Position numbers and translations under genes: made by a program. From Thermosynechococcus sp. HN-54 (lineage in GTDB: Bacteria; Cyanobacteriota; Cyanobacteriia; Thermosynechococcales; Thermosynechococcaceae), in NCBI RefSeq assembly GCF_023650955.1, contig NZ_CP098039.1:248001-312000 (forward strand): DNA of 64,000 nucleotides, in the 5' to 3' direction. Positions 1 to 7,747 of the stretch are shown here, in pieces (the first letter of the stretch is position 1; each line of letters starts with the position of its first letter). Below the pieces are notes generated by a model. The model saw only the letters and a list, made by a program, of their open reading frames with translations, was not told the origin of the DNA and made no database searches.

Positions 1-1405
1 GGCGATAGGCATCCTCATAGAGACCTTTGGTGGCGCGGTAGAGATTGACATAGCGATTGATCACCGCCTCTACCCCCCTCTCATCCACCTGCTCAAAGAG
101 GCGTCGGCGAATTACTTCGTAGATCTCTTCCCCTTGGACAGGGACGCGCACCGCCTGCACACGGCCAAAGATATTTTCAAGGCGAGCAAAGGCCTCCGCA
201 GCCCCCTCTTGGTCGTAATACTCTAGGTGGGATTCAGGGAAGGTGAGTACCAACGTCGTATCGGAGGTACTGCCCACCACCTCACTCAGTTCTTGCAAAA
301 AGGCAAAGGTTTGGGCTTGGAGGGTGGTTTCGCCAACCCGCACACCGGCGGCCTTCACCTGATAGACCAAGATTTCATCCATGAGGATCAAGGCAGGGCC
401 CCACTGGCGGAAGAGTTCTCGCAGGGGTTCTTTGCTGGGGGAAATACGCTCGCGATCGGCGGCGGCCACAAGGGCATACCCGTCTTCACCCCCCAATTGC
501 CGAGCCAATTCTCCCCAGAGGGTGTGCTTCTGCGGTGAGAGATCGGTGCCCACCAAGACGGCTACCTTGGCGGTGGGAATCTCATTCTTTTCTAGTAAAT
601 CTTGGATCACGGGTAGATCATTGACTGCCGCTCGATGGGCAAGGAGATGATAGAGGGCAATCAGGGCATGGGTTTTACCACCCCCAAAGGGTGTCCGCAG
701 CTGTACCACCGCCTCTCCGCCCTTGCCTTGGAGTCGCCGCAGCACATCCTGGAGCAGGGCACGCAGTTCACGGGTGAGGTAGGTTTTGCGGAAAAATTCT
801 TGGGGGTTGTTGTACTCAAAGCCAGCCGTCCCGGCCACCACATCATCCAGCTTGGCAGCAAAGGTACTTTCATCAAATTGCCCTGCTCGAATGTCGGCAT
901 GGGGTGTGGCAATGTGCCACCACGAGGGCAGATGGTTAAACGTGGGAGTGGAAGGCGCTGCAGGACGGGTTTGGCCATCTCGCAGGGCTTTGACGGTGAT
1001 TGCTGCCTCTGTCGCGCCAATGATCTCTAGAATGCGGGCAATGGAGTCGAGGGTGCGGTAGCTATCCTCTGGCCGAATGTCATCTTGATGTGCCCACAAA
1101 TTACGGACTTCAACAATTTCATCGACCCAAGCCACGACTCTTGCATGGCGCTTAAAGGTATCGCGGAAAACCTCCCGCTGGCCAAGGAAGACATCCTTGA
1201 GATGGGTAATATCCACCACCTCTTCGGGAAGTGTGCCCTTCTCGAGTTCTTGGAGAACATTTTCGCGGCGGCGCTCACTGAGGCTTTGCAAATAGGCTTC
1301 AAACCAAGCGCGGCCTTCGCCATAGTGGGCTTTGAGCTTGTCCACCACAAAGGGACAGACATGATTGGCATAAAGTTTGAAAGCATCGGCAAGTTGACTA
1401 TTCAT
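1..1405 (-). CDS. HEPN/DUF499-domain ATPase, defence-associated (3' end outside window)
   Basis: The frame is open from an ATG at 1405 to the left edge, giving 468 residues of a longer protein. I translated it from the sequence. Residues 1-130 resemble a Swt1-type HEPN domain, with an R-N-L-W-A-H motif at 101-106 that fits the RX4H signature of HEPN ribonucleases. A P-loop of the DUF499 kind (PFGGGKTH, 239-246) and a Walker B-like LILMDE (339-344) follow. The start overlaps the methyltransferase stop by four bases (ATGA), so the two are translationally coupled. DUF499 and DUF1156 proteins are known to occur together, usually with a helicase, in candidate anti-phage loci. The family match is good. 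The defence role is inferred from the pairing, and the rest of the system lies left of the window. Confidence 0.85.
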   Translation of the reverse strand, partial: MNSQLADAFKLYANHVCPFVVDKLKAHYGEGRAWFEAYLQSLSERRRENVLQELEKGTLPEEVVDITHLKDVFLGQREVFRDTFKRHARVVAWVDEIVEVRNLWAHQDDIRPEDSYRTLDSIARILEIIGATEAAITVKALRDGQTRPAAPSTPTFNHLPSWWHIATPHADIRAGQFDESTFAAKLDDVVAGTAGFEYNNPQEFFRKTYLTRELRALLQDVLRRLQGKGGEAVVQLRTPFGGGKTHALIALYHLLAHRAAVNDLPVIQDLLEKNEIPTAKVAVLVGTDLSPQKHTLWGELARQLGGEDGYALVAAADRERISPSKEPLRELFRQWGPALILMDEILVYQVKAAGVRVGETTLQAQTFAFLQELSEVVGSTSDTTLVLTFPESHLEYYDQEGAAEAFARLENIFGRVQAVRVPVQGEEIYEVIRRRLFEQVDERGVEAVINRYVNLYRATKGLYEDAYR

Positions 1406-4119
1406 AGGCTGAGTTGTCCTTGATCAGGTTGAATCAGTTGCGGCAGACTTTCGCGATAGGCGAGGAATTCATGGAGCAAACGGTCATCGAGAATATCGGC
1501 AAGGGCTTGGGTCACCACCCAAAAACTCGGCTGCTGAAGATACCCCACCTCGTCGAGGTACTTGGCAACCCCCTCGCGGCCTTCCTCTGGCAGCAGCAAC
1601 AGTGACCGATGCAGGGCATCAATGATGGGTACCGCCTCACCAAACCCAAAGTTCTTGTCCTTTTGGCTGCGTTCCTTGGCACTGGGCAAGAGGGTCTTTT
1701 CTCCCTTGATCTGCACTAGACTGCCCAGCTCACTCAACTCCACCCCGGTACTTTGGGCCAGCTTGCGGGCTTCATCGGAGGGCAACTCATTGCCATAGGC
1801 CCACAGTGCCAAGAGGGCAAATTGCGTCGGGCTATCCACATCAGCGACACTTGTTGTCCCCAGCACCTGCTCAAGGGCAAACTCCAGCACAATTTTGCGT
1901 ACCTCCATCAAGAGTTCGCCCACGGTGACTGCCCGACCATCGGCACGTTGCACCACATCGTAGGCACTGTAGGCCTCTAGCCCTGGGCCGATCGCCGACA
2001 TGAAAAAGTCCGCGCCACGAATCCCCGCTTGCCAAAACTGCTCTAGGCGAGGCCGAATCGACGCTTGCATCTGATTGCGCACACTGGTGAACAAGCCCCG
2101 CTGACCACCCTCCCGCTTGGTGCAACTGAGGAATGTTGAAGAGGCCAGTGCCGCTGAGTTGCGTGCCCGTAGGCGTGTTTGCATTTCTGTATGCAGTGGC
2201 CATGAGGCTTGCACCTGAAAGCCAGCGGCAATGAGGGCGCTAATCAGGGTTTCCCAAGCATCGGTGCTTTTGTGGGCAAAGACAATGGTGGCTTTTCCCC
2301 GTGGTTTGAGGACGCGGTGCATTTCCTGAAAGGCCTGCTGCATCATGGTTTCAAAGAAAGCTTTGGCCTTGTCGTTGTCACCACTGTGGCGGACGGGATT
2401 TTGGACAATTTCTTGGCCTTTGGGGGTGAGGGGGGTGCGAAAGTGCTCTGGATAGAGATGCCCGACGGTGCGCCGCAGCCAGACATAGAAAAAGTCCGAG
2501 AGGTCAGCATAGGGCACAGCATCGTAGTAGGGGGGATCGGTGACAATGGCATCAAAGAAGTTGTCGGCAAAGGGAAGAGATGTGGCAGTTGCGCGTTTTA
2601 CAGTAACAGGCAAGATACTTGCAAAAGAAAGCGATTGAATAGAGAACCAAACCCACTGAGCTGCGTTAGGCCAACCATTATTAATTAAGGGATTAATTTC
2701 CGCATAATCCCAAACCATGGGTAGAGCTTGACGCGAGAAAACGTGAGTTGGGTTATCCCGTGTGTTGTCCCAAACAACAATGGAAGCATTTTTGTCAATC
2801 ACACGATCAAGAATTAGGCTCAAGTAGGTTGTGACTGCCTTTGCGAACTCCTCCTCCATGCCCTGTTGCAGCATTTCCGTGTGGGCAGCGCGAACCCACT
2901 GGGCAAACGTGACCAAGGCCAAGGCTTGCCGCGCGTTAAAGAGGTCTCCCCATCTCTTCATTCCGTACAATGGCGCATTGAAAACACCCGACCACTCCAA
3001 AATTGGTTCTTCAGGAATGGCAGATAGGTTGTTCAAAGAAACTTGGGTCTGAGTCTTCTGTAATTGCTGACTAGCTAAAAGAAACCTGTTGTAATCTGCT
3101 TGGGTAGCAACACGATAGGTTTTCCCTTCTCTGCCTTCACTCGACAGCACAACGGCTAACAGTCTTTGCCCCATTTTGCCTTCACAGCCTTGGCGGCGCA
3201 GGTACTTCCCCTCAGCAACAGAACCACAAATTGGGCACTTGGCATTGTCGCGTTGCATCGTGCCCTCCTCTGGCCAAGTGGCTCCCGCAGGGACTTCCAC
3301 CACATCAAAGGTGATGGTTTTCGTTGCTGTATCCACGCAGGGTTTGAGGGCAAGGCGCTTTTTCTCTTTTTTCGCTAGCCACCATTGGCGCACAAGCGGG
3401 ACTTCGGCTCGACAGGTGGGGTTCGTACACGTCACTGTCCGTGCCCAGAGATAGGCTAGCGGCGTCTTGCCATCGCCATCTACTGGATAAAAGTCCGCTA
3501 GTTCTGAGCGTGCTCGCTCCAATACCCACTCGCCCCAATAACGCACTTCCGTGGCCAAGGGATTTTGGGCATAGGCCTGCTGCCATTCCCCCGTCTCACC
3601 ACTGAGCAGCAAAGATTGTTGGGTGCGGTTTTGGGCATCACGGGCGCGAATGTATTCAGGAATCGCACGGCTATTGGGCTGGCCATAGCGTTGGGGGTAT
3701 TCCAGTGTCCCTTTCAGCAGCAAATAGGCTACAGGATTCAAATCCACGGCATAGGTTTCACAGCCCAAGCGCAAGGCCTCAAGGGGAATCGCCCCACCCC
3801 CGGCAAAGAGATCCAATACCCGTGGGGGTGTACCACCAAAAGCTTCTAAAATTTGCTGCCGCGCCTTCTCAATGGCCGGGGTGTTGCCATCTTTAACCGC
3901 CTCCCAAGGGACAATCGCCTCCACCAGCTTGTAGTTTTCGTCAGTATCTGGCACCAGTGTGGCAAAGACTGCTGCTCGACTAGCTGTTAGGGGTTTTCTA
4001 GTCCACCAGATGTGGAGCGTAGAAATGTGGCCGTGGCGAATGGACTTTTCGCGGGCGGAGGCCTCGGAGATGGGTTGTAGGGGCAAGCGGGACTCAATGA
4101 GGCGACGAGGGTGCGACAT
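1402..4119 (-). CDS. DUF1156-type DNA methyltransferase
   Basis: This 905-residue protein begins with the DUF1156 signature region (IRHGHISTLHIWW, about 28-39). The SAM-binding motif I follows (DLFAGGGAIPLEA, 103-115, then AVDLNP). Cysteine pairs at 231-236 and 295-298 look like a zinc ribbon inserted in the methylase fold. The catalytic motif IV is DPPYY at 528-532, which points to amino-methylation of adenine or cytosine. The length fits the family. It is the first intact gene of a minus-strand unit and overlaps the DUF499 gene downstream by four bases. It probably modifies host DNA for a restriction-like defence module. No target-recognition domain could be assigned by eye. Confidence 0.9.
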   Translation of the reverse strand: MSHPRRLIESRLPLQPISEASAREKSIRHGHISTLHIWWTRKPLTASRAAVFATLVPDTDENYKLVEAIVPWEAVKDGNTPAIEKARQQILEAFGGTPPRVLDLFAGGGAIPLEALRLGCETYAVDLNPVAYLLLKGTLEYPQRYGQPNSRAIPEYIRARDAQNRTQQSLLLSGETGEWQQAYAQNPLATEVRYWGEWVLERARSELADFYPVDGDGKTPLAYLWARTVTCTNPTCRAEVPLVRQWWLAKKEKKRLALKPCVDTATKTITFDVVEVPAGATWPEEGTMQRDNAKCPICGSVAEGKYLRRQGCEGKMGQRLLAVVLSSEGREGKTYRVATQADYNRFLLASQQLQKTQTQVSLNNLSAIPEEPILEWSGVFNAPLYGMKRWGDLFNARQALALVTFAQWVRAAHTEMLQQGMEEEFAKAVTTYLSLILDRVIDKNASIVVWDNTRDNPTHVFSRQALPMVWDYAEINPLINNGWPNAAQWVWFSIQSLSFASILPVTVKRATATSLPFADNFFDAIVTDPPYYDAVPYADLSDFFYVWLRRTVGHLYPEHFRTPLTPKGQEIVQNPVRHSGDNDKAKAFFETMMQQAFQEMHRVLKPRGKATIVFAHKSTDAWETLISALIAAGFQVQASWPLHTEMQTRLRARNSAALASSTFLSCTKREGGQRGLFTSVRNQMQASIRPRLEQFWQAGIRGADFFMSAIGPGLEAYSAYDVVQRADGRAVTVGELLMEVRKIVLEFALEQVLGTTSVADVDSPTQFALLALWAYGNELPSDEARKLAQSTGVELSELGSLVQIKGEKTLLPSAKERSQKDKNFGFGEAVPIIDALHRSLLLLPEEGREGVAKYLDEVGYLQQPSFWVVTQALADILDDRLLHEFLAYRESLPQLIQPDQGQLSL

Positions 4120-4204
4120 GAAGCAATCAAAAAAATCAGATTTTCCCTATTTTGTTATCTTGTGGCGAGATGGCTACTATGCACTTGCCCCTGAAAAAAT
4201 TTCT

Positions 4205-4525
4205 TTAGTTTTCTGAGATGGATTGGCCAAGCCGCTGCCCCAAGGCCACGATGTCTTGGTAGCGTGCCAAGGTCTGCCACCAATCCGCAGGCACATCGCC
4301 AAGCTCAAAGACAAGCGCAGCAATGCCGCCTGTCACTGTTGCTGTTGTATCGGTATCACCCCCCAAGTTGACTGCCTTCAGCACCGCCTCCAAATAGGAT
4401 TGACTAGTCAAGAGACACCACAATGAGGCCTCAAGGGTATGCACGACATAGCCAGAATTGACGCTCTCGCCGAATGAATTTGGGGGATTCTTACGCAGTC
4501 CACAATCGAACTCGTAATGGCGCTG
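4205..4525 (-). pseudogene. ADP-ribosylglycohydrolase, C-terminal remnant
   Basis: An open stretch of 106 codons has no credible start and is closed upstream by a stop at 4526-4528. It carries the C-terminal hallmark of DraG-type ADP-ribosylglycohydrolases: an SGYVVHTLEA-like segment followed by NLGGDTDTTA, whose aspartates bind the metal pair. Family members are about 250-350 residues, so roughly the first two thirds are missing. The break lies next to a gene-poor stretch with hairpins, which suggests loss by insertion or deletion. It is 85 bp upstream of the methyltransferase and in the same direction. An ATG-less product is unlikely to be active. Confidence 0.75.
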
Positions 4526-4643
4526 TCAAGACGCCTCTACTGACTCCTCTCAGGTCAAACCTGAAAGTTGCCTCTACTTTTCTATTTCACCGTTCGGTTT
4601 TTTCACCAAATTTAGGTCTCTCTCTCTATTTTGAGATACTCCC

Positions 4644-4657
4644 ACGACTAAAGTCGT
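4644..4657. repeat. perfect 6-bp hairpin, IS200/IS605-end-like
   Basis: ACGACT and AGTCGT pair across two bases. On the minus strand the setting is GCCC-TACA-[hairpin]-GGGAGTATCTCAA. Hairpins of the form CGACTTTAGTCG followed by TGGG are common at the right end of TnpB-type IS200/IS605 (IS1341 group) elements. No tnpB frame is left nearby, so this is a candidate element end only. Confidence 0.4.
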
Positions 4658-4706
4658 TGTAGGGCTTTTCCGCCCCGCATTAAAATGACGGAGCTACCAA
4701 GCTAAA

Positions 4707-4727
4707 TTGTGGTGTTGAATCCCACAA
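4707..4727. repeat. hairpin TTGTGG-N9-CCACAA
   Basis: A perfect six-base stem with a nine-base loop, 50 bp from the other hairpin. It may be part of the same element end or a terminator-like structure downstream of the amidotransferase gene. No T-run follows on either strand. Confidence 0.35.
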
Positions 4728-4902
4728 CAAGACTTAACATTCTAAGCCACACGTAGCTCCAGCTGCCAATCAAAGCTCCAATGCACTATCTTAGCTTGCA
4801 TAGCGCTAGCCATACACTGCCGACTCAGTTTTAGTTGCACATAAAGTTTATGATGGACAGCCACCGAAGAAATGAGCTCAAGGAGCTTGACTTTTAATGT
4901 AG

Positions 4903-5634
4903 CTAGATATAGCCTAGCACCACCTCAACAAAGCGGCGGATCAATTGATTGGCGTAGGGGGTGGGACGGGCTGTTTGCTTGAGTTTTTCCAGTTCGGCAG
5001 TGCCCAATTTATAGCGATCGCAATAGCGACTAATGCGGGCAATCAGGTCGCGATCGTCCACCTCAGGATGAAACTGAAAGGCGTAGAAGGGCTTGCCCTC
5101 CAACCGAAAGGCATGGTAGGGACACAACTCACTGTAGGCCAGTAAGACAGCTCCCTTGGGCAGCGTCAAGGCGCGTTCCTGATGTCCAGAAATCGCCAAA
5201 AAGGGATTGGGAAAGCCAGTAAACAATGGATCCGCAACCCCCGCCGGGGTGAGATACAAAGGATAGGTGCCCATTTCCATGGCCTTGCGATCCACAATCA
5301 CCTGCCCCCCTAGGGCCTGCACCGCCAATTGAAAGCCAAAGCAAGAGGCCAAGACCGGTATCTCCTGCTCAATACAGGTCAAAATTAAGTCCATTGCGGG
5401 CGGCACAAAGCGATAGATTTCTGGCTTGAGCACCGTGGCATCACTGGAGCCACCGATAAAAAGGGCATCAAAGCCTTGCAGACAGTCGGGGGTAAAGTCA
5501 TCACACTCAAAGCCATTGAGCACCGTAAATTGCTCGGCGGCTAGGCCACTAAAGCGGATAAATTCTGCCAATTCCTCTTGCTGTGTGGTGCGATCGCCCC
5601 GTGCCTGAAGCAGTAGAATCCGTAGAGACTTCAC
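4903..5634 (-). CDS. class I glutamine amidotransferase (GMP synthase-like)
   Basis: The 243-residue protein is a stand-alone class I glutamine amidotransferase domain. The nucleophile elbow ASCFGFQLA places the catalytic Cys at 98, and FHPE supplies His189 and Glu191, so the triad is complete. Such single-domain proteins release ammonia from glutamine or act as gamma-glutamyl hydrolases. The acceptor here is unknown. It sits 6 bp downstream of the DUF6930-like gene on the same strand, so the two are probably cotranscribed. Being GMP-synthase-like does not make it guaA, because the ATP-pyrophosphatase domain is absent. Confidence 0.85.
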   Translation of the reverse strand: MKSLRILLLQARGDRTTQQEELAEFIRFSGLAAEQFTVLNGFECDDFTPDCLQGFDALFIGGSSDATVLKPEIYRFVPPAMDLILTCIEQEIPVLASCFGFQLAVQALGGQVIVDRKAMEMGTYPLYLTPAGVADPLFTGFPNPFLAISGHQERALTLPKGAVLLAYSELCPYHAFRLEGKPFYAFQFHPEVDDRDLIARISRYCDRYKLGTAELEKLKQTARPTPYANQLIRRFVEVVLGYI

Positions 5635-5640
5635 AGTTCT

Positions 5641-7269
5641 CTAGCGTTTAGAAATCTCAATAGGCTGAGGAGTCGGTGGACGTTGAGTGTCCACAAAACT
5701 AAATACAAGGGACGTTTCAAAAAGTCCCACAATTTGCTTGAGGGTTGGCTGCATCCGCGTTTTGCCCGTCATGCCATAGGCTACAGCAAGGCCACAGGCG
5801 CCCTCAAGTTCATTGACTTCCTTGATCCAGTCGAGGAGCAGTGAACCACTTTCGGGGTCAAAGGTATCCAAAAGCCACAGATGATTGGCGTTGGTTTGGG
5901 CAAGGAGCATCACTATTTGCTCCGGTCCTGAGAGGGGAAAGACCGTCAGATGGTGAATGCCGCCCTCCTCCGCAATTTTGGCGGCGAGCGCTTCCGCTGC
6001 TGCTTTTTTGGTTTGAATCGTCAACACGGGATAGCCCTCAAACCCCTCGGGAATCTCTCCCCGTTGATGGTAGGAAACGGCTGTTTGTAATTCCTGTAGC
6101 TCTTTAGGAGGAAACAACTTAAAGAGGACATAGGCCTCCCCAGGAATCGCTTCCGTATCAATGGGAATCTGGCGCTGTGATTCACTCGCCTCAGTGCCAT
6201 TGTCAATGTCCGGCATCATCTGTGGCGCTGTTGCCACTTGCACCTGATAACTAAGGGCAGAATGGCGGGGTGAAGGAATCTTGAAGCCGAGGTTTAGTTC
6301 AGGGAACTCCTCCTTCTCAAACTGTTTCTTGGTCTTTTTCCAGAATTTGATTAGAGCCTCGATCGCCACATAGACCATTTCCGCTTCCTCAGGGGCGTAA
6401 AAGGGTCGCATGCCCTCCAAAGGATGGATGGCTCCCGGTTCAATGGTGTAAGTATGCCCCCTAAGGACAAAAGAGAGATCGTTGCCTAAATCCGCTTCGT
6501 CAACCTCGGAAAAATTCAAGAAGAGACAATCGTTGCGCAGAACTGTTTCCTCTAGGCGTTCATCGTCCTCTTCATCAATGTAGGGATACTCCTGATCAAT
6601 CTGCTGCCAAAAGTTGCGGAGTGCCTCTTCCCCTCGGTAGAGCATCAGACCAAAGTCACGGTTGGCTCCTTGGGGGTTAACCAGTACCGCAAAAAGGGTG
6701 GGCGAGTCCCAAGCCTCGCAGTGGAGTTTGAGGGGGGTAACACTGTCTAAGCGACGCCAGATGTCCAGTTGGGCAAATTCTCTAATTTTCTGTTTGTAGA
6801 GGGAAACATATTCAGGGGGGAGCACCTCGACATCTTCATCATCGCTGGTTACTTCCGCCGCAATGAATTCAAAAAATTCATCAAGAAGGGGAATGTGGGC
6901 TTGATACTCCACCTGAATATCGAGAGGAGCAACCACACCGCGTAAGAAAAACTGCAACTCGCGGTCATCAACGATGATGGTGTAGGGACGGCAGGGCTGA
7001 GCTTGGGGATGGCGGGGATGTTCGATGGCCTGCACCAACAGCCGCATCAGTTCCTCTGGGCTGGGTGGAAACTGACCGACCTCCATGCTGCGTACTGCCT
7101 GATCTGTGGGATCGAGCCAAGCCGCACAAAAGACTTCCTCGCTGCTGTTGTCGAGTCTGCGGCCACCACCCACCCAAAGGGAAGCAATTTGCGGTACATT
7201 CAACAGACGACGGATAGTCGCAGCGGGTAGGCTCACGAGGCGATTGCTCCCAATGGATAACTTCTCCAC
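5641..7269 (-). CDS. conserved cyanobacterial protein of unknown function (DUF6930-like)
   Basis: The 542-residue soluble protein has no signal peptide or membrane segment. Its N-terminal region, with repeated 'PPSPEELMRLL' and 'RPYTIIVDDRELQ' patterns, recalls the DUF6930 family of cyanobacterial hypothetical proteins. This is from memory, and I am only moderately sure of the family number. Acidic stretches at about 140-150 and 235-245 (DEEDDERLEE) are notable. There is no catalytic motif I can name. The ATG at 7269 lies only 8 bp from the divergent RuvX-like start at 7278, so each promoter must reach into the other gene. Confidence 0.7.
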   Translation of the reverse strand: MEKLSIGSNRLVSLPAATIRRLLNVPQIASLWVGGGRRLDNSSEEVFCAAWLDPTDQAVRSMEVGQFPPSPEELMRLLVQAIEHPRHPQAQPCRPYTIIVDDRELQFFLRGVVAPLDIQVEYQAHIPLLDEFFEFIAAEVTSDDEDVEVLPPEYVSLYKQKIREFAQLDIWRRLDSVTPLKLHCEAWDSPTLFAVLVNPQGANRDFGLMLYRGEEALRNFWQQIDQEYPYIDEEDDERLEETVLRNDCLFLNFSEVDEADLGNDLSFVLRGHTYTIEPGAIHPLEGMRPFYAPEEAEMVYVAIEALIKFWKKTKKQFEKEEFPELNLGFKIPSPRHSALSYQVQVATAPQMMPDIDNGTEASESQRQIPIDTEAIPGEAYVLFKLFPPKELQELQTAVSYHQRGEIPEGFEGYPVLTIQTKKAAAEALAAKIAEEGGIHHLTVFPLSGPEQIVMLLAQTNANHLWLLDTFDPESGSLLLDWIKEVNELEGACGLAVAYGMTGKTRMQPTLKQIVGLFETSLVFSFVDTQRPPTPQPIEISKR

Positions 7270-7277
7270 TCTAGCAA

Positions 7278-7709
7278 ATGACGGAAATGAGTCGCACTAA
7301 GTATTTGTTGGGGTTTGATCCGGGGCGGGACAAGTGTGGTTTAGCCCTTGCCCTTGGTCAAGAAGTGGTGCGCCATGAAGTGGTGGCCAGCGATCGCGCG
7401 ATCGCCTGTGTCCAAGAATGGTATGCTGCCTACCCATTTGAGGCGGTGATTATGGGCAATCAAACCACCTCACGGCAGTGGCAACACCAACTGCAAGCAG
7501 CTTTGGCTGTTCCAGTGATTTCAGTAAATGAACGCAACAGCACCCTCGAGGCTCGCGATCGCTATTGGCAACTCTTTCCACCCCAAGGTTGGCAGCGGTT
7601 GATTCCAAAAGGGTTGCGAGTGCCCCCCCGTCCCCTTGACGATATTGTCGCCATTGTCCTTTTGGAACGCTACTGTGGTTATCCCCTGCTGCTCAGTAAG
7701 AGGCAATAA
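7278..7709 (+). CDS. RuvX/YqgF-like RNase H-fold nuclease
   Basis: The 143-residue product has the RNase H-like fold of the RuvX/YqgF family: GFDPGRDKCG at 12-21 with the first catalytic aspartate (D14), a VNERNSTLEA segment with a glutamate, and PLDDIVAIVLLERY near the C-terminus with the last acidic pair. YqgF enzymes process the 5' end of pre-16S rRNA, and RuvC relatives resolve Holliday junctions. This cyanobacterial form is divergent, so either activity is possible. ATG codons lie at 7278 and 7287. Neither has a strong ribosome-binding site, and the upstream sequence is the divergent coding region. Confidence 0.75.
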   Translation: MTEMSRTKYLLGFDPGRDKCGLALALGQEVVRHEVVASDRAIACVQEWYAAYPFEAVIMGNQTTSRQWQHQLQAALAVPVISVNERNSTLEARDRYWQLFPPQGWQRLIPKGLRVPPRPLDDIVAIVLLERYCGYPLLLSKRQ

Positions 7710-7713
7710 ACTT

Positions 7714-7719
7714 TATAAT
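7714..7719 (+). promoter_or_regulatory. -10 box of RNase II/R gene
   Basis: A perfect TATAAT lies 34 bp before the GTG start at 7748, inside the 38-bp gap after the RuvX-like gene. No good TTGACA-like -35 is seen at the right distance. It is a candidate from sequence only. Confidence 0.5.
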
Positions 7720-7747
7720 TGTCAGGTTATGGTACAGCACGGCAGCC

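Larger units (their letters stand above)
4526..4902. other. gene-poor stretch next to truncated gene
   Basis: No convincing gene lies between the truncated glycohydrolase and the amidotransferase. The sequence is more A/T-rich than its surroundings and contains two clear hairpins (4644-4657 and 4707-4727). On the minus strand a short open stretch ends near 4757, but it resembles no family I recognise. A 62-codon plus-strand frame (4474-4662) lacks any recognisable feature. The stretch is best read as debris of a mobile element plus the amidotransferase 3' flank. Confidence 0.5.

Noticed and set aside
4474-4662. 62-codon plus-strand frame
   Set aside because: It has no ribosome site or domain, and it overlaps the glycohydrolase remnant and hairpin.
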